Position numbers and translations under genes: made by a program. A stretch of DNA of 64,000 bases from JAJPHF01 sp035293805 (lineage in GTDB: Bacteria; Chloroflexota; UBA6077; JAJPHF01), in assembly GCA_035293805.1 (NCBI GenBank), contig DATGMD010000055.1:66655-130654 (forward strand), written 5' to 3'. Within the stretch, counting starts at the first letter, position 1; the number at the start of each line of letters is the position of its first letter. The notes beneath the pieces were generated by a model. It did not search any database and was not told the DNA's origin. It was given only the letters and a program-made list of their open reading frames with translations. This document shows positions 25,166 through 33,942 of the stretch, one piece after another.

Positions 25166-25282
25166 GGGTGTGGCGCGGAATACTGCGAGCGCCACTGCCC
25201 CGGCACCCCCTGGGAGAGGGGGGAACGTCCCCCGGCCGGGTGTGGCGCGGAATACTGCGAGCGCCACTGCCCCGGCACCCCC
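25166..25282. repeat. Two direct copies of a REP-like element
   Basis: A 45-base unit occurs identically at 25166-25210 and 25238-25282. Its core has GTGGCGC, 12 bases, then GCGCCAC, giving a seven-pair stem. A third copy of the core lies inverted at 41964-41994. Between and before the copies are G/C runs (25093-25160). Two copies with a 27-base gap do not make a CRISPR array. Confidence 0.85.
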
Positions 25283-25287
25283 GTTGG

Positions 25288-25866
25288 TTAGTGGGCGAGG
25301 GCGGCTTGGATGGCGGCACGGCGGGCGGCGTAGGCGGCGTCGTCGAGGACGGGGGTCATGCCTTCGAGGGGGATGGGCTGGTCGAGCTCGACCCAGGACT
25401 TGCACCCGAGGTAGCTGGGCAGGACGGGGACCTCGTGGGCCTCGGGGAGCCGGTAGACGCGGAGAAGGAGCACGTAGAGCGGCTTCTTGGGCCGCCAGCG
25501 CAGGCGCTCCTCGGCATAGCTGGTCGTCCAGATGAAGTGGGGCGCTAGCGCCTCGACCGTCGCGGCCTCGAGCGTCTCGTAGACGTCGGTGACCTCCGCC
25601 CAGTGGTCGAGCCGGACCGTGCCGGCGGGCGGCGGCGCGGCGAGCACGGCGTCGAGGGCCGCGCGGTAGGGCGGCTGGAGCAGGTCGGCGCGCTGGTGCT
25701 CGTAGGTCGGGTAGAGCAAGAACCGCGGCTGCTCGACGCGGAACTCGCGGCCCTCCTCGCGGATGCCACCCTTGCGCACGAGGACGATCTGCCGGCCCTC
25801 GGCCAGGGCGCGGCACGTCACCGCCCACTCTTTGAACGCGACCCGCGTGGCAACCGCTGTCTGCAT
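25288..25866 (-). CDS. DUF1802 family protein
   Basis: A 192-residue protein of the DUF1802 family, recognised by AFKEWAVTCRALAEGRQIVL, VRKGGIREEGREFRVEQP and FLLYPTYEHQRADLL in its first 75 residues, and by a later HFIWTTSYAEERLRWRP segment. The family has no established function. ATG 25866 is preferred over 25905 because GGGGAG precedes it and the family begins with this segment. It heads the minus-strand run with the selenoprotein candidate, cofE and thiolase, separated by REP-like repeats. Confidence 0.82.
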   Translation of the reverse strand: MQTAVATRVAFKEWAVTCRALAEGRQIVLVRKGGIREEGREFRVEQPRFLLYPTYEHQRADLLQPPYRAALDAVLAAPPPAGTVRLDHWAEVTDVYETLEAATVEALAPHFIWTTSYAEERLRWRPKKPLYVLLLRVYRLPEAHEVPVLPSYLGCKSWVELDQPIPLEGMTPVLDDAAYAARRAAIQAALAH

Positions 25867-26057
25867 CGTCACTCTCCCCGTGGACGCGCTCCACGACTGT
25901 TTCATTGTCCCGAAGGCGCTCAGGGGCTGTCAAGCGAGTCGGCGGGCCGGCGACCGTGACGCCACGGTGATGGCGGACCGGGCGCCTGTGATGAGGCTGT
26001 GTAGGCGCCCCCGATAGGCTGATCGCCGCAGGAGGCTCCAAGGGGCCGGTCACCGCG

Positions 26058-26094
26058 GCCGGGCGGCGCTTCTCCGCGGGGAGCGCCGCCCGGC
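26058..26094. repeat. Stem-loop between divergent genes
   Basis: Thirteen-base perfect arms (26058-26070 and 26082-26094) around an 11-base loop in the 332-base gap between DUF1802 and the surface protein gene. It lies where divergent promoters are expected; whether it is regulatory or a repeat cannot be told. Confidence 0.45.
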
Positions 26095-26198
26095 CCGGCA
26101 ATGGCGGCCGGTCGCGCTGGCGTATCGCGGGACGGCCCGCGAGCGCGGCCGGAGCGCCCGGAGCAGATGGGCCGCAGCTTTGGGAAGCCGGGGGATTG

Positions 26199-28727
26199 AT
26201 GAGGATGAGGGACGGTAGCGGGTGGCATCGCGCAACGTGCCAACTGCTCGCCACGGTGGCGAGCCTGGGGATCCTGCTGGCCGCGCCGCTGGCGGGGCTG
26301 ACCGCGCTAGCCCCGCCGGGGAGCGCGCTGGCCGCCAGCGAGGCGGTGGCGGTACCGGAGGGGCTGGCGGCGGACGCTGGGCTGGGGCGGGTGATCGCGG
26401 GGCGCGGGGCCGAGAGCGTACTCGACCAGGCGAGCGCCGACATGTCGCTCACGAAGACGGCGCCAGCGACGGTTACCGTGGGCAGCAACCTGGTGTACAC
26501 GCTGACGGTCAGCAACGCCGGGCCGTCGGCGGCGACGAACGTGACGGTGACAGACGTGCTGCTGACGGGGCTGACGTTCGTGTCGGCCACGTCCACGCAG
26601 GGGCCGTGCAACCTGGCGGGCCAGCTTCTGACGTGTTCGGTCGGGGCGATGGCCGTGGGCGCGACGAACACGATCACGATCACGACGACGCCGCAAGCAT
26701 CGCTCGCGGGCTTCACGGTCACGAACTCGGCCACGGTCTCGGCGACCGAGCCGGACCCGAACCCCAGCAACAACGTTGGCTTCGCGACGACGGTGATCCA
26801 GGGGACGGGGACGGCGACGCCCACGGCGCAGCCGACGACGCCGGCGGACGTGGCGCTCACGAAGACCGCGCCCGCCACGGCGACGGTGGGCAGCACCTTC
26901 ACGTACACGCTGACCGTCAGCAACGCCGGGCCGGGCGCGGCGACGAGCGTGACGGCGACCGACCTGTTGCTGACAGGGCTGACATTCGTGTCGGCCACGT
27001 CGACGCAGGGCAGCTGCACGGCCAACGGCCAGCTCGTGACGTGCGCCATCGGCGTGATGAACGCCGGGGCGTCGGCGACGATCCAGATCGTCGTCACGCC
27101 GCAGGCGTCGCTGGCGGGCGCGACGGTGACCAACACCGCGACGGTGACGGCCGCCCAGCCGGACCCGAACCCCGCGAACAACACCGGCTCGGCGACGACG
27201 GTGATCCAGGGGCCGGGGACGGCGACGCCGACCAGCGTGCCGACCACGGCGGCCGACATGGCGCTGACCAAGACCGGGTCGCCCAACCCGGTGGGCGTGG
27301 GCAGCAACCTCACGTATACGTACTCGATCATCAACAACGGGCCAGGCGTGGCGACTGGCGTGGTGATGAGCGACTTCGTGCAGAGCGGGCTGACGTTCGT
27401 GAGCGCGACAGCGACGCAGGGCACCTGCGCGCTGACGAACAGCGTGCTTAGCTGCACCATCGGGACGATGAACCCGGGGGCGGTGGTGACCGTCACCAAC
27501 ATCGTGCAGCCGCAGGCGTCGCTGGCGGGCGCGATCATCACCAACACGGCGAGCGTGGCGGCGCAGCAGCCGGACCCGAATCCGGCCAACAACTCCGCCA
27601 CCACCAGCGTGACGGTCGCCGGCACGGGCACGGCGATTCCGGCGACGCAGACGGCGATCGCGGCGACGCAGACGGCGACCGGCACGGGACCGGTCGTGCC
27701 GCCGGGCGTGAACCCGCCGCCTAGCTCGGGGCAGCCGGGCGTCCCCTGCACGACGGTGGTGGGCAGCGCCTGCACGGCGATGGGCACGGCGACGGGGACG
27801 TTCACGAAGCTCGCCGTGGGGATGACGTTCAACGTGACGGCGACGGGGCCGGCGAACACCGCGCCGCGTGGCGTGCCGGCGATCTTCATCCCGACGACCG
27901 CCGGGGTCGAAAGCTTCGGCTGCACGGCGGTGCCGGCCACGCCGCCGTTCAGCACCGTCTGCACTGGCAGCACGCGCGGGGACGTGCTGGCGAGCGCGAG
28001 CGTCACGGTGCGCTTCCCGCTGGTGGGTGGCGGCACGCAGGACGTGCTGGGGACGGTGACAGGCCAGGGCGGCGTCCCGGTGAACGTGCAGCAGGCGATC
28101 GCGTCGGTGGCGCCGAGCGGGCTGGCCGGGCTTCCCTGTGGCGACACGATCGGGCAGACGTGCCAGGCGGTGGGGCCGGTGCAGGGCCTGGGGGCCGTGA
28201 CGGGGAGCATGACCTGGAACCTGACGGCGAACGTGCCCGCCGGGGTGGCCGCCGGCACGGTGCCGGTGGTGGTGTTCACGACGACGGTGGGGCTGGAGGG
28301 CTTCCCGTGCGCGGCCGTCGCGGCGGGCGCCCCGACCGTGGCCTGCGCCGTGACCACGGTGGGCGACGCGCTTCTAGGGTCGAACGTGACCGTGGTGTTC
28401 GCGCCGGGGGTCACGGTGGTCGGCACCGTGCAGGGCCCCGGCCCGGTGGCGCTGCAAGCGCTGGCGAGCGCGCCGCCGCCGCTGCTGCCGCCGCCCCCGC
28501 CGCTGCCGCCACCCCCGCCGCCATTCGTCAGCGCGCCGCCGCTGCTGCCGCCGCCACCCCAGCCGCCGGGCGGGCTGCAGGTGCCGCCGGGCGCCCTCGC
28601 GCTGCAGCCCTCGCGGCCCGGCGTCCCCATCGTGCCCGAGGCGGACAGCGTGCTGCTGCTCGCGGGCGGCCTCGCCGCGGTCGGCGCGCTGGCCGCCTGG
28701 CGGCAGCGGCGCGGGGCCGGCCGCTAA
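26199..28727 (+). CDS. DUF11-repeat surface protein with PEP-CTERM-like anchor
   Basis: An 842-residue exported protein. A signal peptide (about 1-47) is followed by three tandem DUF11-type beta-sandwich repeats of roughly 115-130 residues, each opening with ADxxLTKT and ending EPDPNP or QPDPNP plus NN. A Thr/Ala linker follows, then two copies of another domain (GVPCTTVVGSACTAMG and GLPCGDTIGQTCQAVG), then a Pro-rich hinge. The C-terminus is VPEADSVLLLAGGLAAVGAL plus WRQRRGAGR: a short motif, one helix and a basic tail, the plan of PEP-CTERM/exosortase signals. ATG 26199 is used; TTG 26196 is possible. Likely a cell-envelope structural protein. Confidence 0.8.
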   Translation: MRMRDGSGWHRATCQLLATVASLGILLAAPLAGLTALAPPGSALAASEAVAVPEGLAADAGLGRVIAGRGAESVLDQASADMSLTKTAPATVTVGSNLVYTLTVSNAGPSAATNVTVTDVLLTGLTFVSATSTQGPCNLAGQLLTCSVGAMAVGATNTITITTTPQASLAGFTVTNSATVSATEPDPNPSNNVGFATTVIQGTGTATPTAQPTTPADVALTKTAPATATVGSTFTYTLTVSNAGPGAATSVTATDLLLTGLTFVSATSTQGSCTANGQLVTCAIGVMNAGASATIQIVVTPQASLAGATVTNTATVTAAQPDPNPANNTGSATTVIQGPGTATPTSVPTTAADMALTKTGSPNPVGVGSNLTYTYSIINNGPGVATGVVMSDFVQSGLTFVSATATQGTCALTNSVLSCTIGTMNPGAVVTVTNIVQPQASLAGAIITNTASVAAQQPDPNPANNSATTSVTVAGTGTAIPATQTAIAATQTATGTGPVVPPGVNPPPSSGQPGVPCTTVVGSACTAMGTATGTFTKLAVGMTFNVTATGPANTAPRGVPAIFIPTTAGVESFGCTAVPATPPFSTVCTGSTRGDVLASASVTVRFPLVGGGTQDVLGTVTGQGGVPVNVQQAIASVAPSGLAGLPCGDTIGQTCQAVGPVQGLGAVTGSMTWNLTANVPAGVAAGTVPVVVFTTTVGLEGFPCAAVAAGAPTVACAVTTVGDALLGSNVTVVFAPGVTVVGTVQGPGPVALQALASAPPPLLPPPPPLPPPPPPFVSAPPLLPPPPQPPGGLQVPPGALALQPSRPGVPIVPEADSVLLLAGGLAAVGALAAWRQRRGAGR

Positions 28728-28908
28728 CCGTCGCGGTCCTGGCGACGGACGCGGCCCGAGCCGGTGTGGCGGCGCGCCGTACTGGCGCTGCCACGCTGTG
28801 CCGGCGAACCAGGCCGGGGAGCCCTCGTGGGGGAGTCGCGGGGGCTCTCCGGTTTCGGCGCCGGGGCCTTGGCTGGTACGATTCCGGCGGAGCCAGGTCG
28901 GGCCGGGG

Positions 28909-30024
28909 ATGGTTGTGGTGGAGCGCGCGGGGGGCTGGTCGCGCGGAGCGCGGGCGCTGGTCGGGCTGGCCCTGCTGGTGGCGCTCGGCGGTTGGGGGCT
29001 GGGCAGTGTCCACGCCGAGCCCGGCTGTCCAGCGGACGCGGGGGCCAGCGGCGCGCGGTACGTGGTGTGGGTGCCGGGGCTCCTCAGCTCGAGCCTCACG
29101 GGACTGGAGCCGGGCACGCTGGACCCGGGCAACCACGAGGTGCGCGACCAGTTCGCGGGCGTCCGCGAGGCGCTGGCCGCAGGAGTGGGACCCGGGGCGC
29201 GGTTCATTTACTTCAGCTATGGCGTTCCTCGCCTGGCGCGCGCCGGCGAGGCGCCCGAGCGGGCCTGGCTGGGCGACACGTACTTCGACGAGCACGAGCC
29301 GCGCTACTGGCCACAGGACACGAGCAGCTACCCGCTGGCGGCGCACGTCGCCGCGCTCGACTGGCTGGTGCGCGGCCTTGAGGGCTGTGACCCGGCGGCC
29401 ACGATCGACGTGATCGGGTACAGCCTGGGCGGAGTCGTGGCGCTGGCCTGGGCGGCGACGGCGGACGCCGGGGGGGACGGGCCGCTCGCCGCCGTCCACC
29501 GCGTGATCGTGGTGGACAGCCCGGTAGGGGGCGTCAATCCGGCGATCCTGAGCGCCGCGGCGGCGGCCGCGCCGCCCGAGGTGGCGGCCGCGTTTGGGAC
29601 GGGCGCGGTGGTGGGCGACCTGCTGCCCGACGGCGCGGTGATCCGCGGGCTGCCGGCGGCCACGCGCCGGGTGGACGTGGCGAGCGTGGAGAACAGTCGG
29701 GACTATCTGGTGAACGGGGCACCGCTGCCGGCGTGGGCGGGCGTCGGGCCGGACGGGTGGCTGGCGCGCGGCGCGGCCGTGACCTTCCTGCCGCCCGAGC
29801 GCTCGCCGGCGGCCTACTACGCCGACATGGGCACGGGGACGCCGATCGGCACGACGCTCTGGGACTATGTGATCGGCATTCACGGCGCGGTGCTGACCGA
29901 CGCGGGGGCGCTCCAGCGGTTGGTGGAGCTGCTGCAGAGCGACGGTCCGCTGTGGCGCGCGCGCGAGGCCCCCGCTGGCACTAGCTTGTGGCCCGCGGCG
30001 ACCACTGACGCAGGTAGCTCGTGA
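28909..30024 (+). CDS. Exported alpha/beta-hydrolase (lipase-like)
   Basis: A 371-residue protein with a signal peptide (hydrophobic ALVGLALLVALGGWGLGSV, cleavage near VHAEP). The lipase-like fold shows an oxyanion-hole strand RYVVWVPGLLSS (about residue 45), the nucleophile elbow VIGYSLGGVV with Ser near 171, and HRVIVVDSPVGG after it. The candidate His is in IGIHGAVLTDAG near the C-terminus. Substrate unknown; the size fits a lipase or acyltransferase. ATG 28909 was chosen because the signal peptide starts there; the ribosome-binding site is weak. Confidence 0.75.
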   Translation: MVVVERAGGWSRGARALVGLALLVALGGWGLGSVHAEPGCPADAGASGARYVVWVPGLLSSSLTGLEPGTLDPGNHEVRDQFAGVREALAAGVGPGARFIYFSYGVPRLARAGEAPERAWLGDTYFDEHEPRYWPQDTSSYPLAAHVAALDWLVRGLEGCDPAATIDVIGYSLGGVVALAWAATADAGGDGPLAAVHRVIVVDSPVGGVNPAILSAAAAAAPPEVAAAFGTGAVVGDLLPDGAVIRGLPAATRRVDVASVENSRDYLVNGAPLPAWAGVGPDGWLARGAAVTFLPPERSPAAYYADMGTGTPIGTTLWDYVIGIHGAVLTDAGALQRLVELLQSDGPLWRAREAPAGTSLWPAATTDAGSS

Positions 30025-30142
30025 TGCACGGTGGTGCCCGGTCCGGCTCTCCGCCCCGGTCGCGCTCGGCATACGCGTAGGCGGCCGCGCATGTTGTTAC
30101 CATTTCGCCGTATACTGATCGCCAAAAAGTGGGGGAGGGGCC

Positions 30143-30982
30143 GTGCGCGGGTTGTGGCGGTATCTCGGGGGGGCGATACTCGTCATTGGGCTGGCTGGCG
30201 GGGCGGTGGCGGCGGACGTGCTCGCGCATCCGGATGGGTGCCATCGGTGGCACAGCTGTCCGCCCGACGACGGCAGCTACGTCTGCGGCGATCTGGGGCA
30301 CTGCAGCGAGTGCGCGAACAATCAGTATTGCCTGGCTGGGCGTCCGCGCGGGGCGGGCGGCGCGGCGACGCGGACGCCGCGGCCGACGCGGACGCCGGCG
30401 CCCACCCACACGCCGCGGCCGACGCGGACGCCGGAGCCGCCGCGGGCCGGGCGCGCCGGAGGCGGCGGCGACGCGACAGGGGCGCGGGCAGGTAGCGGCG
30501 GGGTTGACGTGGGGCGGCGGGGCCTCGACGCGGGGCGCGGGGCGCCGCTGGATGAGGGAGACGCCGGGGATATGCTGGACGACGCGCGCGGTAGCGCGGC
30601 GCTGGCGGGCACCGGGGCGCCACTCGGGGCGGCGCCCGCACGGGACGGCGCGGCGCCCAGCCGCGTGGCCGCGAGCGGCGATGCGCCGGGGGCGCGGGTC
30701 GTGGCCGAATACGCCGGCGTGCGCGTGCTGGGGCCACTGCGGTGGGCGACCGAGAGCGACCAGCCCGCCGTGGTTGGCGCGGTTCACAATAGCAGCGGGC
30801 AGGCGCGAACGATGGTGTTAACGCTCATTCTGCTGGACGCCGAGGGCGCACGACTCGGCTCGGTCGCGGCTGTGCTGTGGGACCTGGCGCCGGGCGAGCA
30901 TCGTCCCTTCGCCCAGGCTGTGCCGCCGCTACCGGCCCCGGCCAGCGACGTGAGCGCGCGACTCGAGCCGTTGGTGCCCTAG
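30143..30982 (+). CDS. Secreted protein with Cys/His-rich module and FxLYD-like domain
   Basis: A 279-residue exported protein. After a signal peptide (1-24) comes a compact Cys/His module, CHRWHSCPPDDGSYVCGDLG and CSECANNQYC (about 33-67), seven residues capable of metal binding or disulfides. A Thr/Pro/Arg repeat linker (TRTPRPTRTP type, about 75-100) follows, then a Gly/Ala-rich spacer. The C-terminal domain of about 90 residues resembles FxLYD domains (VVGAVHNSSGQARTMVLTLI). GTG 30143 follows GGAGGGG. Role unknown; the linker suggests wall or surface attachment. Confidence 0.7.
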   Translation: MRGLWRYLGGAILVIGLAGGAVAADVLAHPDGCHRWHSCPPDDGSYVCGDLGHCSECANNQYCLAGRPRGAGGAATRTPRPTRTPAPTHTPRPTRTPEPPRAGRAGGGGDATGARAGSGGVDVGRRGLDAGRGAPLDEGDAGDMLDDARGSAALAGTGAPLGAAPARDGAAPSRVAASGDAPGARVVAEYAGVRVLGPLRWATESDQPAVVGAVHNSSGQARTMVLTLILLDAEGARLGSVAAVLWDLAPGEHRPFAQAVPPLPAPASDVSARLEPLVP

Positions 30983-31498
30983 ATGTCTGCCATCCTCGAC
31001 ATACTCCGCCAGCTCGCGGCGCCCGGCGACGCCGAGGCGGCGTGGGCACGGCTGGCGCCGGCGCTGGTGGGGCTGTCGCTGGACGACGTGGAGGCGCTAG
31101 ACTACCGGATCGCGCTGGGCGAGGGCGACGGGTCGGGCGGGGTGCCGTCGCTGAAGCGGCGGGTGGTGGAATACTTGCAACAGCGCAAGCTGGCGGCGTT
31201 CGTCTACGAGTGCTTCGATCCGTTCGTCAACCCCTGGGCGCTGGAAGCGCGGATGAAGGCGCTGTTCTGGCGGATCGAGTACGCGCGGTCGCTGTCGGAG
31301 CAGCTGGAAGAGATCGCCGAGGCGCACAAGCACGACGTGGAGGTGCCCTGGACGGTGAAGGGCAACCTGTTCGGGATGGCGAACTCGGCGCTGCTGGCGG
31401 CGAATCTGGGCGGCTGGGACGACACCGTGTCGGGCTATGGGCAGGGGGAGCCACCCCCGGCGCGGGACTTCCGGCCGCGCGTCGCACCCCGCGCGTGA
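30983..31498 (+). CDS. Conserved-looking hypothetical protein
   Basis: A 171-residue soluble protein whose ATG directly abuts the previous stop (TAGATG), suggesting coupled translation. It is mainly helical with good hydrophobic spacing (VVEYLQQRKLAAFVYECFDP, FWRIEYARSLSEQLEEIAEA) and a flexible Pro/Arg-rich tail. No motif is recognised. GC-rich third positions and the absence of low complexity in the core support a real gene. Confidence 0.6.
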   Translation: MSAILDILRQLAAPGDAEAAWARLAPALVGLSLDDVEALDYRIALGEGDGSGGVPSLKRRVVEYLQQRKLAAFVYECFDPFVNPWALEARMKALFWRIEYARSLSEQLEEIAEAHKHDVEVPWTVKGNLFGMANSALLAANLGGWDDTVSGYGQGEPPPARDFRPRVAPRA

Positions 31499-31526
31499 GC
31501 GGCCGGCGGCCGGCCTGCCGGCCGCT

Positions 31527-31697
31527 CTAACGGCGGCGGTCCATGGCGAGGGCCACGCCCAGGCTGAGCAAGGTAATACCGGCCACCAGCGGGAATACCC
31601 ACGCGGGCAGGGGGTTGGGCTGGATCTGCGAGGCGGCGAGCAAGACGGCCGCGATGGCACCGCCCAACAGCCGCCAGACTTCCCAGAAGCGGCTCAT
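31527..31697 (-). CDS. Small membrane protein, 56 residues
   Basis: Two hydrophobic segments (about residues 9-27 and 33-51) are separated by QPNPLPA, ending in DRRR. GGAG precedes ATG 31697. It converges on the hypothetical gene ending at 31498. Short two-helix proteins of this type are common and unassigned; the composition makes chance unlikely. Confidence 0.5.
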   Translation of the reverse strand: MSRFWEVWRLLGGAIAAVLLAASQIQPNPLPAWVFPLVAGITLLSLGVALAMDRRR

Positions 31698-31733
31698 GGT
31701 GTCTCCGAGTCGGTCAACCGGCGTAGGGGCCGC

Positions 31734-31880
31734 GCCCTCACCCCGGCCCTCTCCCAGGGGGAGAGGGGGAGGGACGGACCTCACCCCCCTGCCCCCCTCT
31801 CCCGCAGGAGAGGGGGAGGACGGACCAGGCGTAAGCGGGGCCAAGTTACCGAGCCCCCTCGGCCGCAGGAGAGGGGGAGG
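31734..31880. repeat. Cluster of C-run/G-run palindromic repeats
   Basis: Three units near 31734-31773, 31780-31820 and 31853-31880 follow the plan CCCTCACCCC, CCTCTCCC, a centre, then GGGAGAGGGGGAGG. The same family is at 32546-32615, inside carA (45124-45271) and at 49199-49300. Confidence 0.8.
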
Positions 31881-32061
31881 ATAATGGCGCTCGCCCCGGC
31901 CGTGGCTTAGGGGGCGCGGGAGCGCAGCCGGATCGCCACCGGGCTCCGTATCGCTTGTCCCCTCTGCTGATGGATGCATGCTCAGTGTACCCGGTCGGTG
32001 CGGGCTCCGATGGATGCCGAGGCTGGTATGCGGGCTGCACCAGGCGGGCTGGAGGTGTGCG

Positions 32062-32508
32062 ATGGCTGGACGGCAGACTACGACCGCGGAGCCGGGGGCG
32101 AACGTGCGACCGCTGGCGCCGGTGCGGCGCTTCGACGTGTTCGCCGAGTACAAGCGGCTGGAAGCGGAGCAGCGGGGCGCGACGGCGGACGAGGCGCGCG
32201 GCTACGGCATCTGGGTGGCGAAAGTGGTGGCGGGGCGGCGCTTCGGGCGCTCGGCCGCGCCACCGGCGGTCGGGCACCGGCCGGGGGGCGAGGAGGCCGA
32301 GAAGGGGCGGCCCGCGGGGCCGGACTGGGGGCCGCACGAATTGAACGGCGAGCCGCAGACGGCGGCGACCTTCGAGCGGGAGATCGTCCGGCGCATGGGC
32401 AAGCCGTTCTACGAGCGGGTGTTCGCGCCGGCGGTGCGGCAGGCGTTCGAGAGCGGCGAGCGATACGAGCAGGTGCGCGACGCGATCCGGGCGGCATGGA
32501 AGCCGTAG
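32062..32508 (+). CDS. Hypothetical protein
   Basis: A 148-residue charged protein starting at ATG 32062 with GGAGG six bases upstream. It opens with a flexible segment, then FDVFAEYKRLEAEQRGATAD, a Gly/Arg/Pro-rich middle, and a helical C-terminal third (FEREIVRRMGKPFYERVFAP). The final part looks like a compact helical domain. No family is recognised. It is isolated between repeat clusters. Confidence 0.5.
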   Translation: MAGRQTTTAEPGANVRPLAPVRRFDVFAEYKRLEAEQRGATADEARGYGIWVAKVVAGRRFGRSAAPPAVGHRPGGEEAEKGRPAGPDWGPHELNGEPQTAATFEREIVRRMGKPFYERVFAPAVRQAFESGERYEQVRDAIRAAWKP

Positions 32509-32545
32509 GCAGTCGGCGGCGAGCATGAGGAGAAGGACGGCCGCC

Positions 32546-32615
32546 CTCACCTCGACCTCTCCCAGCGGGAGAGGGGGTAGGACGCCCTCACCCCGACCCT
32601 CTCCCAGGGGGAGAA
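32546..32615. repeat. Two more C-run/G-run repeats
   Basis: Two units (about 32546-32578 and 32582-32615) of the same family as 31734-31880, in the gap between the hypothetical gene and the Bax1-like gene. They end close to the Bax1 stop and could act as its terminator. Confidence 0.75.
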
Positions 32616-32667
32616 GGAGCAGGACGCGGGGCGGCAGGCGGATTGTCAGGTGGGGCCAGGCGGATTG

Positions 32668-33942
32668 TTAGCTGAGGGGGAGGTGGGCGGGGAGGTCTTC
32701 GGCGAGGGTGAACTCGTCGAGGGTGGCGCGGTATTGCTCGAGGAAGCGGAGGAGGGGGCGGGGGCGGACCTCGTCGCGGTAGTAGAAGATGCGGCTGGGG
32801 AGGCGCGCGGCGACCGCGGGGTCAAGATTCAGGTGGCGGCCGACGGCGAGGAGGAGGTCGCGGCGGCCGGCGCGGCGCACCTTGTCGATCTTGCGCTCCA
32901 GGTAGCCCTCGCCGGTGTAGCCGACGATCTCGAAGTAGGCGGTGACGCGCGGGTCGGGCCGGTAGATGGCGCGGAAGTCGGGGATCATGACTGAGTTGGC
33001 GCCGAGCAGGAGCAGGCCCATCTCGCGGACGAGCGTCCAGTCGCTGCCGAGCGCGGCGAAGCGGGCGGCGAACTCGCGCTCCAGGACCGAGTCGAAGGCG
33101 GGGCTGGGGCGGAGGGGCGAGACGAGGCCCTGCTCGTCGGACAGGCGCAGCGTACGGCGGGCGTCATCCCAGCGGGTGTCGGCGCGCAGCTGCCAGCGCG
33201 GGTGGAGCAGGACGTAGGGCAGGAAGGCGGCCATGCGGAGGCCGTAGTGCGTGCGGCCGTGGACGCTGCCGATGCCGTTGATCTGGAGGTCCCAGCCGAG
33301 GTCGGGGTTGCCCTCGCAGCTATAGAGCAGGCGGTGGCGCTTGAGGCCGTAGAAGACGCGCTGGAAGCCGGGCCGGTCGCAGGGAAAGAGGGTTACCGTG
33401 AGGTCGTGGGCGCGGTAGAGGAGGCCCTGGGCGAGCGCGAGATTGTAGCGGGCGAGGAGCCAGGCGGGGGTGAGGTCGACGGCGTCGAAGTCGACGATGC
33501 GTTGACCCTCCGGGTGGTCGGCGAAGAGCCAGCGGGCGACCTCGTCGGGGGCGAGGTGGTGCTGGGCGCCGACTGTGGCATAAGCGGCGTCGCGCGTCAG
33601 CCCGCCGACCGCCTCGGGCTCCTCGACGATGGGGCCGCGCTCGGCGACGAGCTGGTAGAGCGCGCGGCGGAGGTCGCTCGGCGCCGCCTCGACGGGCGGC
33701 TCGCGGCGGAAGCGCTCCTCCAGCAGGTGGGCGAGGCCGCGCTGCACCTTGTGGTCGGTCGCGCCGCCCACGAAGTCGCGCACGGCCTCGCGGAACTCGC
33801 CGAGGGTGCTGTCGACGTGGCTCGCGGCGAGCGCGATGAGCGCCTCGCCGATACCGAGGTAGCGGGTGCTGGCGGGGTCCAGAAAGGCCGGCTGGACCTC
33901 GTCGCCCGACGCGCGGTACCGCACCAGCTCGACCGGCAGCAT
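32668..33942 (-). CDS. Bax1-like nuclease (DUF790)
   Basis: Bax1 is the structure-specific nuclease that partners archaeal XPB helicase in nucleotide excision repair. This 424-residue protein matches DUF790: N-terminal MLPVELVRYR, a mid segment YNLALAQGLLYRAHDLTVTL, and a C-terminal restriction-enzyme-like nuclease fold containing VMIPDFRAIYRPD and TAYFEIVGYTGEGYLERKIDK. These match a PD-(D/E)XK site (Asp, then Glu-x-Val, then Lys). Its ATG overlaps the helicase TGA (TGATG), so the two are translated in a coupled way. Confidence 0.87.
   Translation of the reverse strand: MLPVELVRYRASGDEVQPAFLDPASTRYLGIGEALIALAASHVDSTLGEFREAVRDFVGGATDHKVQRGLAHLLEERFRREPPVEAAPSDLRRALYQLVAERGPIVEEPEAVGGLTRDAAYATVGAQHHLAPDEVARWLFADHPEGQRIVDFDAVDLTPAWLLARYNLALAQGLLYRAHDLTVTLFPCDRPGFQRVFYGLKRHRLLYSCEGNPDLGWDLQINGIGSVHGRTHYGLRMAAFLPYVLLHPRWQLRADTRWDDARRTLRLSDEQGLVSPLRPSPAFDSVLEREFAARFAALGSDWTLVREMGLLLLGANSVMIPDFRAIYRPDPRVTAYFEIVGYTGEGYLERKIDKVRRAGRRDLLLAVGRHLNLDPAVAARLPSRIFYYRDEVRPRPLLRFLEQYRATLDEFTLAEDLPAHLPLS

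Noticed and set aside
25166..25282. Possible CRISPR array.
   Set aside because: Only two 45-base copies with one 27-base gap; the unit recurs alone at 41964-41994 inverted, and no cas gene is present. It fits a REP-like repeat.
28441..28580. Pro-rich (CCGCCGCTGCTGCCG) tandem stretch as a separate repeat element.
   Set aside because: It is in frame with the surface protein and encodes its Pro-rich hinge, so it is explained by the coding sequence.
24764..28630. A 1288-codon reverse-strand open frame across the surface protein and the arsC-like gene.
   Set aside because: It is Pro/Ala/Thr-rich shadow of the repetitive surface-protein gene in GC-rich DNA, spans several real genes and repeats, and shows no domain of its own.
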